From contig NZ_FNEE01000014.1 in the NCBI RefSeq assembly GCF_900099905.1, positions 62,001 to 126,000 of the forward strand: a stretch of DNA of 64,000 nt, in the 5' to 3' direction. The notes under the pieces were generated by a model. The model was not told where the DNA came from, ran no database searches, and was given only the letters and a program-made list of their open reading frames with translations. The position numbers and the translations under genes were made by a program. The stretch is from Mesorhizobium muleiense (lineage in GTDB: Bacteria > Pseudomonadota > Alphaproteobacteria > Rhizobiales > Rhizobiaceae). Shown piece by piece: positions 26,804 to 34,850 of the stretch; positions within the stretch are counted from its first letter, which is position 1; each line of letters starts with the position of its first letter.

Positions 26804-27697
26804 ATGGCCCGCAAACACATCCTGCACATGCTGACGCCGTTGAAGCATATGAGCCCTTTCGACGTGAACATGGCTCTCGATGCAGGCTTCGACGCCGTCG
26901 TCCCCTATGTCGATGTAAGCCTGGGAGAGGTGACAGGCCTCGTGCAGGACGCGATCTTCTCGCGCCCGCCCGATGCGGGCGTCGATACCGGCATTTTTAT
27001 CGCCGGCAAGGATGCCTCGCTGGCGCTCGACATGTTCGACGCAGCGCGAAAGGCGATGGTGCCGCCTTTCCAGGTTTCGGTATTCGCCGATCCGGCCGGC
27101 TCGTTCACCACGGCGGCGGCGATGGTGGCCAAGGTCGAAAAAGCGCTGGAGAAGAAATTCGAGCGCGGGCTGAAAGACACCAGGATCGCTGTTTTCGGCG
27201 CCACCGGCGTCGTCGGCTTCTGCACCGCCGTGATCGCCGCCAGGGAAGGCGCGGGGGTCACGCTGGTCGGCCATGACGGCATCGAAAGGGTCAAGCAGAT
27301 CGCGGCCGAGATCAAGAGCCGGTTCAACATCGCCGTCGATGCGGCCGACGGATCGAGCGACGCCCGCAAGACGAAGCTGGTCGAGGCGAGCGAGGTGATC
27401 CTGGCGTGCGCCAAGGCCGGCGTCCAGGTGGTCTCAAAAGCCCAGTTGAAAGGCGACGGCCTGCTCATTGCCGCCGACGTCAATGCGGTCCCGCCGGCCG
27501 GCATCGAAGGCGTGGCCGTCAATGCCAATGGCGATCCGCTCGAAGCGGCAAAAGCTGTCGGCATTGGTCCGCTCGCCATCGGCAACGTGAAATACAAGGT
27601 CGAATTCGGCCTCTTCAAAAGAATGATCGAATCCGAAAAAACCATCACGCTCGATTTCCAGGAAACATTTTCCCTTGCACGCGAGATTGCCAAATAA
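26804..27697 (+). CDS. mtdB: NAD(P)-dependent methylene-H4MPT dehydrogenase
   Basis: Oxidises methylene-H4MPT to methenyl-H4MPT in the cytoplasm. The 297 residues match MtdB: N-terminus HILHMLTPLKHMSPFDVNMA, a Rossmann loop VFGATGVVGFCTAVIAA near residues 126-142, and a C-terminus with LAIGNVKYKVE. AGAAAGGCGAG precedes ATG 26804. It acts after Fae and before Mch, all encoded in this operon. Confidence 0.96.
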   Translation: MARKHILHMLTPLKHMSPFDVNMALDAGFDAVVPYVDVSLGEVTGLVQDAIFSRPPDAGVDTGIFIAGKDASLALDMFDAARKAMVPPFQVSVFADPAGSFTTAAAMVAKVEKALEKKFERGLKDTRIAVFGATGVVGFCTAVIAAREGAGVTLVGHDGIERVKQIAAEIKSRFNIAVDAADGSSDARKTKLVEASEVILACAKAGVQVVSKAQLKGDGLLIAADVNAVPPAGIEGVAVNANGDPLEAAKAVGIGPLAIGNVKYKVEFGLFKRMIESEKTITLDFQETFSLAREIAK

Positions 27698-27707
27698 CGC
27701 CGGATCT

Positions 27708-28823
27708 GTGCTGATCGCGGCGATTTCAGGCCGGGCGCTGGCTGCCGCTGCGCGCCGCGCCGGCTATCGTCCGCTGGTCGCCGATTTCTTTTGCGATACC
27801 GACACGGTCGCGCTTGCCGAGCGCGCGACGATGCTGCCGGGCGACCTGCAAGGCGGCATCGACGGCGAGCGCATCATCGAGACGCTTCGGCAACTGGCAG
27901 GAGACGACCAGCCGGTCGCCATCGTCCTGGGCTCGGGCTTCGAGCGGATGACCGAGACCGTCGACGAGATCGCGCGCCATTTTCCGCTCGCCGGCAACAG
28001 CGGCGCCGCGATCCGCAGGATCAAGGACCCGCAATTGCTGGCCACCGATTGCGCCGAACTCGGCATTCCGCATCCGGAATTCCAATGGGACCCGCCGCCC
28101 GATCCGGAGAACTGGGTGGTCAAGACCGCAGGCGGCGCCGGCGGCGCGCATATCAGACGGGCCGCCGGAGAAACCCCGATATTACAGTGTCAGGCTCCTG
28201 GCGGCCGCTATTTCCAGCGCTTCGTTGCCGGCCGCAGCATCTCGGCCCTGTTCGTCGGCGACGGCCAAAGCGCTGACATCGTCGGCTTCAGCCAACAATG
28301 GGCGTCGCCTGCCCCGGCAGCGCCCTACCGCTATGGCGGCGCCGTGCGGTTGAGGCGCTTCGATCGCAGACGGGCGGCGATGATCCGCGGCTGGCTTTCA
28401 GGTCTGGCGCGTCGCGCCGGCCTGGTTGGATTGTGCAGCGCCGATCTCATTCGCGGACCGGATGGCTACAAGCTCATCGAGATCAATCCGCGGCCCGGCG
28501 CCACGCTCGACATTTTCGACGATGCCGACGCGCCATTGATCGAAGCGCATCTGCGCGCCGCGGCGGGCAAGAAATTCCGTCTGCCGCGCTTCGTCGATTC
28601 GATGGCGTCGATGGTGACCTATGCGGCGGCGCCGATCGCCCGCTTTCCATCGATTGCCTGGCCTGAATGGACTGCCGACCATCAGTCGCCCGGCACCCGA
28701 CTGATCGCCGGCGATCCGGTCTGCACCATCTTCGCGCGCGGTCCGAGCGCCGATCTGACCAGGCGGCTGATCAAGGGACAAGCCAGCCGATTGCAACACC
28801 AATGGGAAGGAGACCGGACATGA
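27708..28823 (+). CDS. ATP-grasp protein of the H4MPT cluster (COG1821-like)
   Basis: Predicted ATP-dependent carboxylate-amine ligase of about 371 residues, related to archaeal tyramine-glutamate ligase MfnD. The ATP-grasp fold is visible: WVVKTAGGAGGAHIR (ATP-binding Lys and glycine loop), YFQRFVAGRSISALF, and metal-binding YKLIEINPRPGATLDIF. GTG at 27708 gives a natural start VLIAAISGRAL; a TTG at 27675 inside mtdB is possible. It overlaps mch as ATGA. A role in methylofuran side-chain or H4MPT assembly is inferred from family and position. Confidence 0.8.
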   Translation: MLIAAISGRALAAAARRAGYRPLVADFFCDTDTVALAERATMLPGDLQGGIDGERIIETLRQLAGDDQPVAIVLGSGFERMTETVDEIARHFPLAGNSGAAIRRIKDPQLLATDCAELGIPHPEFQWDPPPDPENWVVKTAGGAGGAHIRRAAGETPILQCQAPGGRYFQRFVAGRSISALFVGDGQSADIVGFSQQWASPAPAAPYRYGGAVRLRRFDRRRAAMIRGWLSGLARRAGLVGLCSADLIRGPDGYKLIEINPRPGATLDIFDDADAPLIEAHLRAAAGKKFRLPRFVDSMASMVTYAAAPIARFPSIAWPEWTADHQSPGTRLIAGDPVCTIFARGPSADLTRRLIKGQASRLQHQWEGDRT

Positions 28824-29776
28824 AAGACGGTTCGGCATTCCTCAACGACAATGCGCAGCGCATCATCGACGGCATGATCGGCGACGCTGAACGCCTGCGT
28901 ATCGGCGTTTCCACCGGGCCATTGGGCGAGTGCCTGATCGACGCCGGCGCCAAGGCCGCCGGCGGCGTCGAGGCCGGGCTGCGCATGGCGGAAGCCGCGA
29001 TGGGCGGCCTCGGCAGCATTTCGGTGTGCATGGACCGTGCGTCGCCAAAATGGCCGTTCACCATCGAAGTGCGGTCGTCGCAGCCGGTGCTTGCCTGCCT
29101 GGGCAGCCAGTATGCGGGCTGGAACCTGTCGAGCCAGGATTATTTTGCCATGGGATCGGGACCGGCGCGGGCGCTCGCCCGCGTCGAACCGCTGTTCGAA
29201 ACACTCTCCTATCGCGACACCGCGTCATCCGCCGTGCTGATCCTGGAGACCGCCAAACCGCCGCCCCAGGCGATCGTCGAGAAGGTCGGCAGGGCAACGG
29301 GATTGCCACCCGAAAAGCTCACCTTCCTCTATGCGCCGACACAAAGCCTGGCGGGCGGCGTCCAGATCGTTGCGCGCGCGCTCGAGGTCGCCCTGCACAA
29401 GACCAACGATCTCAAGTTTCCGCTGGAGAACGTTGTCGACGGCATCGGCACGGCGCCCATCCCCGCCCCGCATCCGGATTTCCTGACCGCGATGGGCAGG
29501 ACCAACGACGCCATCATCTATGGCGGCAGCGTCCAGCTCTTCGTAAAAGGCTCGGCGAAAGACGCCAGCGAGCTCGCTGAGCGACTGCCGAGCCAAGCCT
29601 CGCGCGACCACGGCCACCCCTTCGCCGAGATCTTCAAGCGGTTCAAGGGAGATTTCTATGCCATCGATCCGCTGCTGTTCAGCCCTGCCGAAGTGATCGT
29701 CACGGCGATCGAGACCGGCGATACGTTCCGCGCCGGCGAGCGTGATCTGCAGATGCTCGAACGGAGCCTCGGTTAG
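28820..29776 (+). CDS. mch: Methenyl-H4MPT cyclohydrolase
   Basis: Hydrolyses methenyl-H4MPT to formyl-H4MPT. The 318 residues fit the family and include LGSISVCMDRASPKWPF, CLGSQYAGWNLS and the conserved DFLTAMGRTNDAIIYGG. ATG at 28820 overlaps the ligase stop as ATGA and is preceded by GGAAGGAG. Product and partner enzymes are encoded on both sides (mtdB upstream, fhc operon divergent). Confidence 0.96.
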   Translation: MKDGSAFLNDNAQRIIDGMIGDAERLRIGVSTGPLGECLIDAGAKAAGGVEAGLRMAEAAMGGLGSISVCMDRASPKWPFTIEVRSSQPVLACLGSQYAGWNLSSQDYFAMGSGPARALARVEPLFETLSYRDTASSAVLILETAKPPPQAIVEKVGRATGLPPEKLTFLYAPTQSLAGGVQIVARALEVALHKTNDLKFPLENVVDGIGTAPIPAPHPDFLTAMGRTNDAIIYGGSVQLFVKGSAKDASELAERLPSQASRDHGHPFAEIFKRFKGDFYAIDPLLFSPAEVIVTAIETGDTFRAGERDLQMLERSLG

Positions 29777-29862
29777 ACCATGGCGCTGCAATGGATCGGT
29801 CTGTCATCCGCCTGCCGGGGCATTCGTTCCGGCTTTCCGTATACCGGTATCCAAGGCGAGAC

Positions 29863-30831
29863 ATGATCCCTCGCATCCTGATCGTCAGCGACGTCTCGGA
29901 CGCCCGCTCCAAGGGCCTGGCGGCAAGGCTGGAGCGGCGCGGCGCCGTGGTCGCAACCGTGCCGCTGGCGGCGATCGCGTTCGACACCGGCAGCCCGAGC
30001 GGACTGTCGATCCCCGGTTTCGACGGCGCGCTGCCCGACGCCGTGCTTGTCCGTTCGATCGCCGCCGGATCGTTCGAAGCCGTCACCCGGCGTCTCGGCG
30101 TGCTGCACGCATTCGGCAAGCTTTCCATTCCGGTGTGGAATTCCGCGCAGGCGATAGAACGCTGCGTCGACAAGTCGATGACGACCTTCCTCCTGAAGAA
30201 TGCCGGCCTGCCGACGCCGCCGACATTCGCGGTCGAGGGTCTTGCCATGGCCGAAACGGTCGCCAGACGCGAACTGCCGTTCACGCCTCTGGTGCTAAAA
30301 CCGCTTTTCGGCGCCCAGGGCCGCGGCATCCGGCTGATCGAAACACTGTCCGACCTCCCCGCCGACGACGAGGTGAACGGCGTCTACTATCTCCAGCATT
30401 ACGTGCCGCGTCCTGGCCCGCCTTTCCGCGATTTTCGCGTTTTCGTCTGCGCCGGCGAGGTTTTGGCGATGATGAGCCGCCGTGGCGACGACTGGATCAC
30501 CAATGTCAATCGCGGGGCGGTGCCCGAGCAAGTCTCGGGGCAGGTTTCGGGGCATGGCGAAACCGAACTGGCGGCGCTGGCACGGGCCGCCGCCGCCGCT
30601 ATCTCAGCGGATTTCGCCGGCGTCGATATCGTGCCGGCGGCAGACGGCAAGCTGTTGGTGCTGGAGGTCAACAGCATGCCCGCCTGGTCCGGGCTTCAAT
30701 CGGTGGTCGCGGTCAACATCGCCGATGCGATTGCCGACGCCCTGCTGAAATTCCTGGCTGATCGCCCAGCTGATCGCGCAGAGGCGGCGGCGGCGCGACC
30801 CTACCGCCTCACCGCGCCGGCGAATTCGTGA
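29863..30831 (+). CDS. RimK-like ATP-grasp ligase of the H4MPT cluster
   Basis: Predicted ATP-dependent amino-acid ligase of 322 residues related to RimK and archaeal MptN. It shows PLVLKPLFGAQGRGIRL (ATP-binding Lys and glycine-rich loop), YLQHYVPRPGPPFRDFRVF, and the metal motif LLVLEVNSMPAWSGLQ. Bacterial orf5-type genes in the same context are known. ATG 29863 with AAGG upstream is preferred; ATG 29791 would add 24 residues of atypical leader. It may add glutamate to methylofuran or H4MPT; not proven. It overlaps the next gene as GTGA. Confidence 0.8.
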   Translation: MIPRILIVSDVSDARSKGLAARLERRGAVVATVPLAAIAFDTGSPSGLSIPGFDGALPDAVLVRSIAAGSFEAVTRRLGVLHAFGKLSIPVWNSAQAIERCVDKSMTTFLLKNAGLPTPPTFAVEGLAMAETVARRELPFTPLVLKPLFGAQGRGIRLIETLSDLPADDEVNGVYYLQHYVPRPGPPFRDFRVFVCAGEVLAMMSRRGDDWITNVNRGAVPEQVSGQVSGHGETELAALARAAAAAISADFAGVDIVPAADGKLLVLEVNSMPAWSGLQSVVAVNIADAIADALLKFLADRPADRAEAAAARPYRLTAPANS

Positions 30832-31697
30832 CCGACGGCATGGCGCATTCGCGAGAACGCCTCCGGGCTGCCTACAAGGACGCCTGCCGGATGGAGATCG
30901 AGGCGCTGAAACCGGGCAACGTCCATCTGTTCGCCGACGGGCACGGCATGTCCGCTGCCCAGTTCATGACCAGCGCGGAGGTCTCGTCCGTCCCGCTGAC
31001 CGATCCGCGCCTGCCGGTCGGACAGCGCATGCTGGAAGCGGTCCGCGCGACACGTCTGGCGGTCCAGACCAATACCAATCTCGGTATCATCCTTCTGGCA
31101 GGGCCACTGCTGTGCGCCGCCGAAATGGCGGGCGCCCAACTGCCCGACAATCGACTGCACGACAATCTCGACGCGGTGCTGCGCGCGATGAGCATGGACG
31201 ATACCAGGGCGGTGTTCGAGGCGATCGTCGCCGCCGCGCCGGGCGGCCTCGGAGAGGCGGCGAACGATGTGCGGCAGGAGCCAAAAGTTCATCTGCTCGA
31301 AGCCATGCGCGAGGCGGCCGACCGCGACATGATCGCCCGCCAGTATGTTACCGGTTTCGGCGACGTGTTCGGCGCCGGGCTTGCGGCTCTGCAAGCCGCC
31401 TTGGCGCGCGGCGAAGTAGGCATGTGGCCGACGGTGTTCGCCTATATGGCGTTTCTCGCCGGCTTCCCGGACAGTCATGTGGTGCGCAACCATGGCGCTG
31501 ACGTTGCAAATCAGGCGCGGCAAGAAGCCCTTGCCGTTGAAGCGGCGCTGCATGCCAGCGACGACGAGACGTCACGCATTCGTCTGCTCATGGAGTTGGA
31601 CCGCCGGCTGAAGGCGGACAAGGTCAATCCCGGCACCTCGGCCGACCTCACCGTGGCTACTCTTTTAGTCCACACCCTCGGCGTTCAGCTTGCATAA
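30828..31697 (+). CDS. Triphosphoribosyl-dephospho-CoA synthase-like protein (orf7 type)
   Basis: A 289-residue protein of the CitG/MdcB family with CRMEIEALKPGNVHLFADGHGM at the N-terminus, NTNLGIILLAGPL in the middle and a late DSHVVRNHG. In methylotrophs this family occurs in H4MPT clusters without any citrate or malonate decarboxylase, so a phosphoribosyl transfer in cofactor assembly is a reasonable guess; the reaction is not established. GTG 30828 overlaps the upstream stop; ATG 30840 is an alternative start. Confidence 0.82.
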   Translation: MTDGMAHSRERLRAAYKDACRMEIEALKPGNVHLFADGHGMSAAQFMTSAEVSSVPLTDPRLPVGQRMLEAVRATRLAVQTNTNLGIILLAGPLLCAAEMAGAQLPDNRLHDNLDAVLRAMSMDDTRAVFEAIVAAAPGGLGEAANDVRQEPKVHLLEAMREAADRDMIARQYVTGFGDVFGAGLAALQAALARGEVGMWPTVFAYMAFLAGFPDSHVVRNHGADVANQARQEALAVEAALHASDDETSRIRLLMELDRRLKADKVNPGTSADLTVATLLVHTLGVQLA

Positions 31698-31865
31698 TCG
31701 CAACGTTGGTGGTTGACTTTCAGGAGCGGAAGCTGGGCTTCCGCGGCTATCCAGCCAACCGGTCCGGATCCCCGGGCGCTGCCAACAAGGATAGCTGTCC
31801 ATCGAGCGCTCGCTCGGTTTGCGGCGTCTTTGGACACCATAACTGTGTCTTGGAGGAGAATTGGC
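31698..31865 (+). promoter_or_regulatory. Leader region upstream of fae
   Basis: A 168-base gap precedes the very strong ribosome site GGAGGAGAA of fae. Fae is usually far more abundant than the other enzymes, so a separate promoter here is likely. No exact element was assigned. Confidence 0.4.
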
Positions 31866-32372
31866 ATGGCAAAGATCTCGAAAGTAATGGTCGGTGAATC
31901 GCTGGTAGGAGACGGCAACGAAGTGGCGCATGTCGACCTACTCATCGGCCCACGGGGGAGCGCAGTCGAAACAGCATTTTGCAACGCGCTGACCAACAAC
32001 AAGGACGGCTTTACCTCCCTTTTGGCGGTGATCGCGCCCAATCTTCAGTGCAAGCCCAACACCGTGATGTTCAACAAGGTCACGATCAAGGGCGCCAAGC
32101 AGGCGGTGCAGATGTTCGGCCCGGCCCAGCATGCGGTCGCCAAGGCCGTGCAGGACAGCGTCGCCGATGGGACCATTCCTGCCAATGAGGCGGACGACCT
32201 GTTCATCTGCGTCGGCGTTTTCATCCATTGGGACGCCGCCGACGACGCCAAGATCCAGAAGTACAATTACGAAGCGACGAAGGAAGCCATCCAACGCGCC
32301 GTTGCAGGAACGCCGACGGCCGCCGAAGCCACGGATAAGCGGGACCAGGTGAAGCATCCGTTCGCGGCTTAG
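31866..32372 (+). CDS. fae: Formaldehyde-activating enzyme
   Basis: Condenses formaldehyde with H4MPT to methylene-H4MPT, the entry reaction and main detoxification step. The 168 residues include the general-acid His22 in GNEVAHVDLLIG (equivalent to the catalytic His of Methylorubrum Fae), then the segments FTSLLAVIAPNLQCKPNTV and FGPAQHAVAKAVQDSV. The strong ribosome site and 168-base leader suggest high expression. Confidence 0.97.
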   Translation: MAKISKVMVGESLVGDGNEVAHVDLLIGPRGSAVETAFCNALTNNKDGFTSLLAVIAPNLQCKPNTVMFNKVTIKGAKQAVQMFGPAQHAVAKAVQDSVADGTIPANEADDLFICVGVFIHWDAADDAKIQKYNYEATKEAIQRAVAGTPTAAEATDKRDQVKHPFAA

Positions 32373-32613
32373 ACAAGAGACAGCCCCGCACAGGCAAAAC
32401 CCTCCGCGGAGCCGGATGGTCTGTTGCGCCGCCTGAAAAACCTTCTGGGCCTTTAGAGCACCGGACAAAGGGCCTGCCTTCGGGCCTGACCCGAGGGTGG
32501 ACCGGTTTTGGGAAATCCGAGGCTCCAGCAAAGAGATAGAGCGGCGAGACGATCGACTTGACGGCCCGCCGCTCTACAAGGCCCAGTTTCCGAGGCCGAA
32601 GTTCGAGGCGAAG
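32373..32613. repeat. Intergenic repeat region with inverted repeat, fae / HisA-like
   Basis: A 241-base gap between convergent genes. Perfect 10-base arms TAGAGCGGCG (32537-32546) and CGCCGCTCTA (32567-32576) flank a 20-base loop. The block AAAGAGATAGAGCGG resembles the rhizobial palindromic repeat family. It may serve as a two-way terminator. Confidence 0.5.
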
Positions 32614-33312
32614 TCAGGTGCCAAGCGCTGCGAGTTGCCCCGGCGTGAGCGTGCCGTCATGCAGCGAGGTCGCAACCAGCGCCGCGGCGATACCGAGTGA
32701 CGAGAGGGCGCGAATGTCAGCCTCATTGCGCACCCCGCCGGCCGCGATGACGGAGCGGCTTCCAGCCTTCGCCTTGATCGCCTTGAGCCGCGTGAAATCG
32801 GGACCGGAGGCGGAACCGACCTTGGCCAATGTCATGACGATCACCTTTTGCGGCCAAAGCGCCGGCTCGTCGAGAAATGATGCCGGACCGCGAAACCCAT
32901 CGTCGAAGAAATCCAGCGACAGGATAAGCTCCGGATGATCGCAAAAACGCCGCAACAGCGCGTCGTCCTGCTGCGATTCGGACCCCACGACCGGGCAAAG
33001 CCAGGATTCGGCAAGTGCCGCCGAAAGTGTTTTCTCGTCGGTGACCCCGGCATCGACCCAAAGCTCCGGCGGCTCCGCCATCGCCTTCAGCCGGGCAAGC
33101 GCGCCGCTGTTTGGCGTTCCGCCTTCGATGGCATCGAGATCGGCGATATAGAAGGTCGGAAAAGGGTAAAGCCGGCGCAGGCCCTCAGTGACCGCGACGA
33201 CATCGGAAGTTTGGCTAAGCGGCGTGACGATCGGCCTGTAGCGATCGCGTTTTCCTTGCTGGGCGCGCACCACCTCGCCGCCTTTCAGGTCAAGAACCGG
33301 AATGATACGCAA
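32614..33312 (-). CDS. HisA-related TIM-barrel protein of the H4MPT cluster
   Basis: A 232-residue protein of the HisA/HisF-like family (COG1411 type). It begins RIIPVLDLKGGEVVRAQQG, contains YIADLDAIEGG, LSLDFFDDGF and SVIAAGGVRNEADIR, and ends with a phosphate-binding region. Such genes recur in bacterial and archaeal C1 cofactor clusters without a histidine operon, so a phosphoribosyl- or sugar-phosphate-like isomerisation or condensation in cofactor synthesis is inferred. TTG at 33312 is chosen because the barrel starts there; upstream sequence in this frame is antisense to the divergent gene. Confidence 0.78.
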   Translation of the reverse strand: MRIIPVLDLKGGEVVRAQQGKRDRYRPIVTPLSQTSDVVAVTEGLRRLYPFPTFYIADLDAIEGGTPNSGALARLKAMAEPPELWVDAGVTDEKTLSAALAESWLCPVVGSESQQDDALLRRFCDHPELILSLDFFDDGFRGPASFLDEPALWPQKVIVMTLAKVGSASGPDFTRLKAIKAKAGSRSVIAAGGVRNEADIRALSSLGIAAALVATSLHDGTLTPGQLAALGT

Positions 33313-33368
33313 CGCTCTTTTTCTCGCTGACCGACTGCCCCTGACCAACTCTGATGAAAGCTTGAAGC

Positions 33369-34418
33369 GTGGAAAAAAGAAAGAGCATCGTTGCCGGCTT
33401 CGATATTGGCGGCGCCCATCTGAAGGTGACGCGTGCGCAAGACGGCCGCATCGTCGAGGCTGTAACCATCGCCACGCCGCTTTGGCTAGGGCTCCATACC
33501 CTGACCTCGGCATTCGAGGAAACGGCTCCGATCTATGCCGGCGCCGATCTCAACGCATTCACCATGACCGGCGAACTGGCTGATATCTTTCCGTCTCGCG
33601 ACGCCGGCGTCGCGGCCCTGCTGGATGAGATTTCAGCGCGGGTCCCAGGCGAAAACTTGATCTATGCCGGACCGTCCGGATTTGTCGGGGTCGAGCAGGC
33701 AGCGCGGCTGAGCAGCGATGTCGCCTCCGCCAACTGGCATGCGACAGCGTCGTTGGTGGCGAAACTCGCCGGCGATGCCCTGTTCGTCGATATGGGCTCG
33801 ACCACCACCGACATTATCGCCATTAGAAATGGCGCCGTCGCCAATGACGGCTATACCGATGCCGGACGGCTGCTGAGCGGCGAACTGGTCTATACCGGCT
33901 TCACCAGGACGTTCCTGTTCGGCGTCGCCTCGTCGGCCCCCGTCCGCGGCAGGCTGACTCCGCTGATGAACGAGTATTTCGCCTCGATCGCCGACGCGCA
34001 CCGGATCCTGGGGGTGCTCGACGAGAAGGACGACAGGCACGCTTCCGCCGACGGCAAGGAAAAGACGATCGATGGCTCGATCGCGCGGCTGGCGCGCATG
34101 ATCGGGCGCGACGCCGCCGAGCTGACCCTGCCGGAATGGCAGAAAATCGCACGCTGGTTCAGCGAACAGCAATTGCGCAAGATCCACGACGCAGCGTCCT
34201 TGGTTGCCGGGTCCCCGGTTGCCGGGTCCCTTGCCCGGGATGCGCCGATCGTCGGCGCCGGGACCGGCCGCTGGCAGATCAGGCGGCTGGCCGAACGCAT
34301 GGAACGCCGCTTCGTCGATTTCGCCGAGATCATCCCCGCAGATGACGCCGTTCGCGGCGAAGCCAGCAGCGTGGCGCCCGCGTCAGCGGTGGCGCTGCTG
34401 GCGGGATTTCAATCGTAG
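33369..34418 (+). CDS. mfnF: Hydantoinase-A-like H4MPT-linked protein (MfnF-like)
   Basis: A 349-residue member of the actin/hydantoinase-like family found in H4MPT clusters, related to archaeal MfnF, which joins the tyramine-glutamate and furan parts of methanofuran. Visible are the ATP-type loops VAGFDIGGAHLKVTRA and LFVDMGSTTTDIIAI, and GAGTGRWQIRRLAERM near the end. GTG at 33369 is the start. A 12-base tandem repeat gives VAGSPVAGSLA near residue 282. Divergent from the HisA-like gene across 56 bases. Confidence 0.78.
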   Translation: MEKRKSIVAGFDIGGAHLKVTRAQDGRIVEAVTIATPLWLGLHTLTSAFEETAPIYAGADLNAFTMTGELADIFPSRDAGVAALLDEISARVPGENLIYAGPSGFVGVEQAARLSSDVASANWHATASLVAKLAGDALFVDMGSTTTDIIAIRNGAVANDGYTDAGRLLSGELVYTGFTRTFLFGVASSAPVRGRLTPLMNEYFASIADAHRILGVLDEKDDRHASADGKEKTIDGSIARLARMIGRDAAELTLPEWQKIARWFSEQQLRKIHDAASLVAGSPVAGSLARDAPIVGAGTGRWQIRRLAERMERRFVDFAEIIPADDAVRGEASSVAPASAVALLAGFQS

Positions 34419-34850
34419 GTGCTATATCATGGCCATCCGATCAATCGGGGAGATGAGATATTTCCCCCGGCTCGAAAGATCCCGACCCGTACCAGCGCAG
34501 GTCGCAACAGGGTGGAAGGTTCGCGTTCGGCACCCGCTCGACGCGCCAATACCAGTCAGCCAGATGCATACTCGCGGATGACCGCAATTGGGCCGGGAGC
34601 GGACTGGCGGCTTTCAAGTCAATTATTCAGAAGCGGACTGTTGCCGCCCGGGTATTGACGTTGTCCGACAGCAGGCCGCCGACTTCGGGCGTTGCGATGG
34701 GGTAGTTTTCGCGAACAAGACTCGCGTCTGTCGGCGACGTCGAGGCCTGCCTGACATCGCTGCAGCCTGTATATCGAACCCTGCTTCCGTTACGCACTCA
34801 TCAAGTGATATTGAAGATGGTGCACAAGACTTCGCCATAGGTCAGACGAC
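34419..34850. other. Gene-poor gap at left edge of the insertion
   Basis: 432 bases without a convincing gene. Short open frames exist on both strands but none has a ribosome site plus coding character. Base composition shifts toward AT near 34790. It marks the boundary between the H4MPT genes and the foreign-looking segment. Confidence 0.5.

Noticed and set aside
34419..34850. Small open frames in the gap left of the three-domain protein.
   Set aside because: Short, overlapping on both strands, no ribosome site with coding character, no recognisable family.
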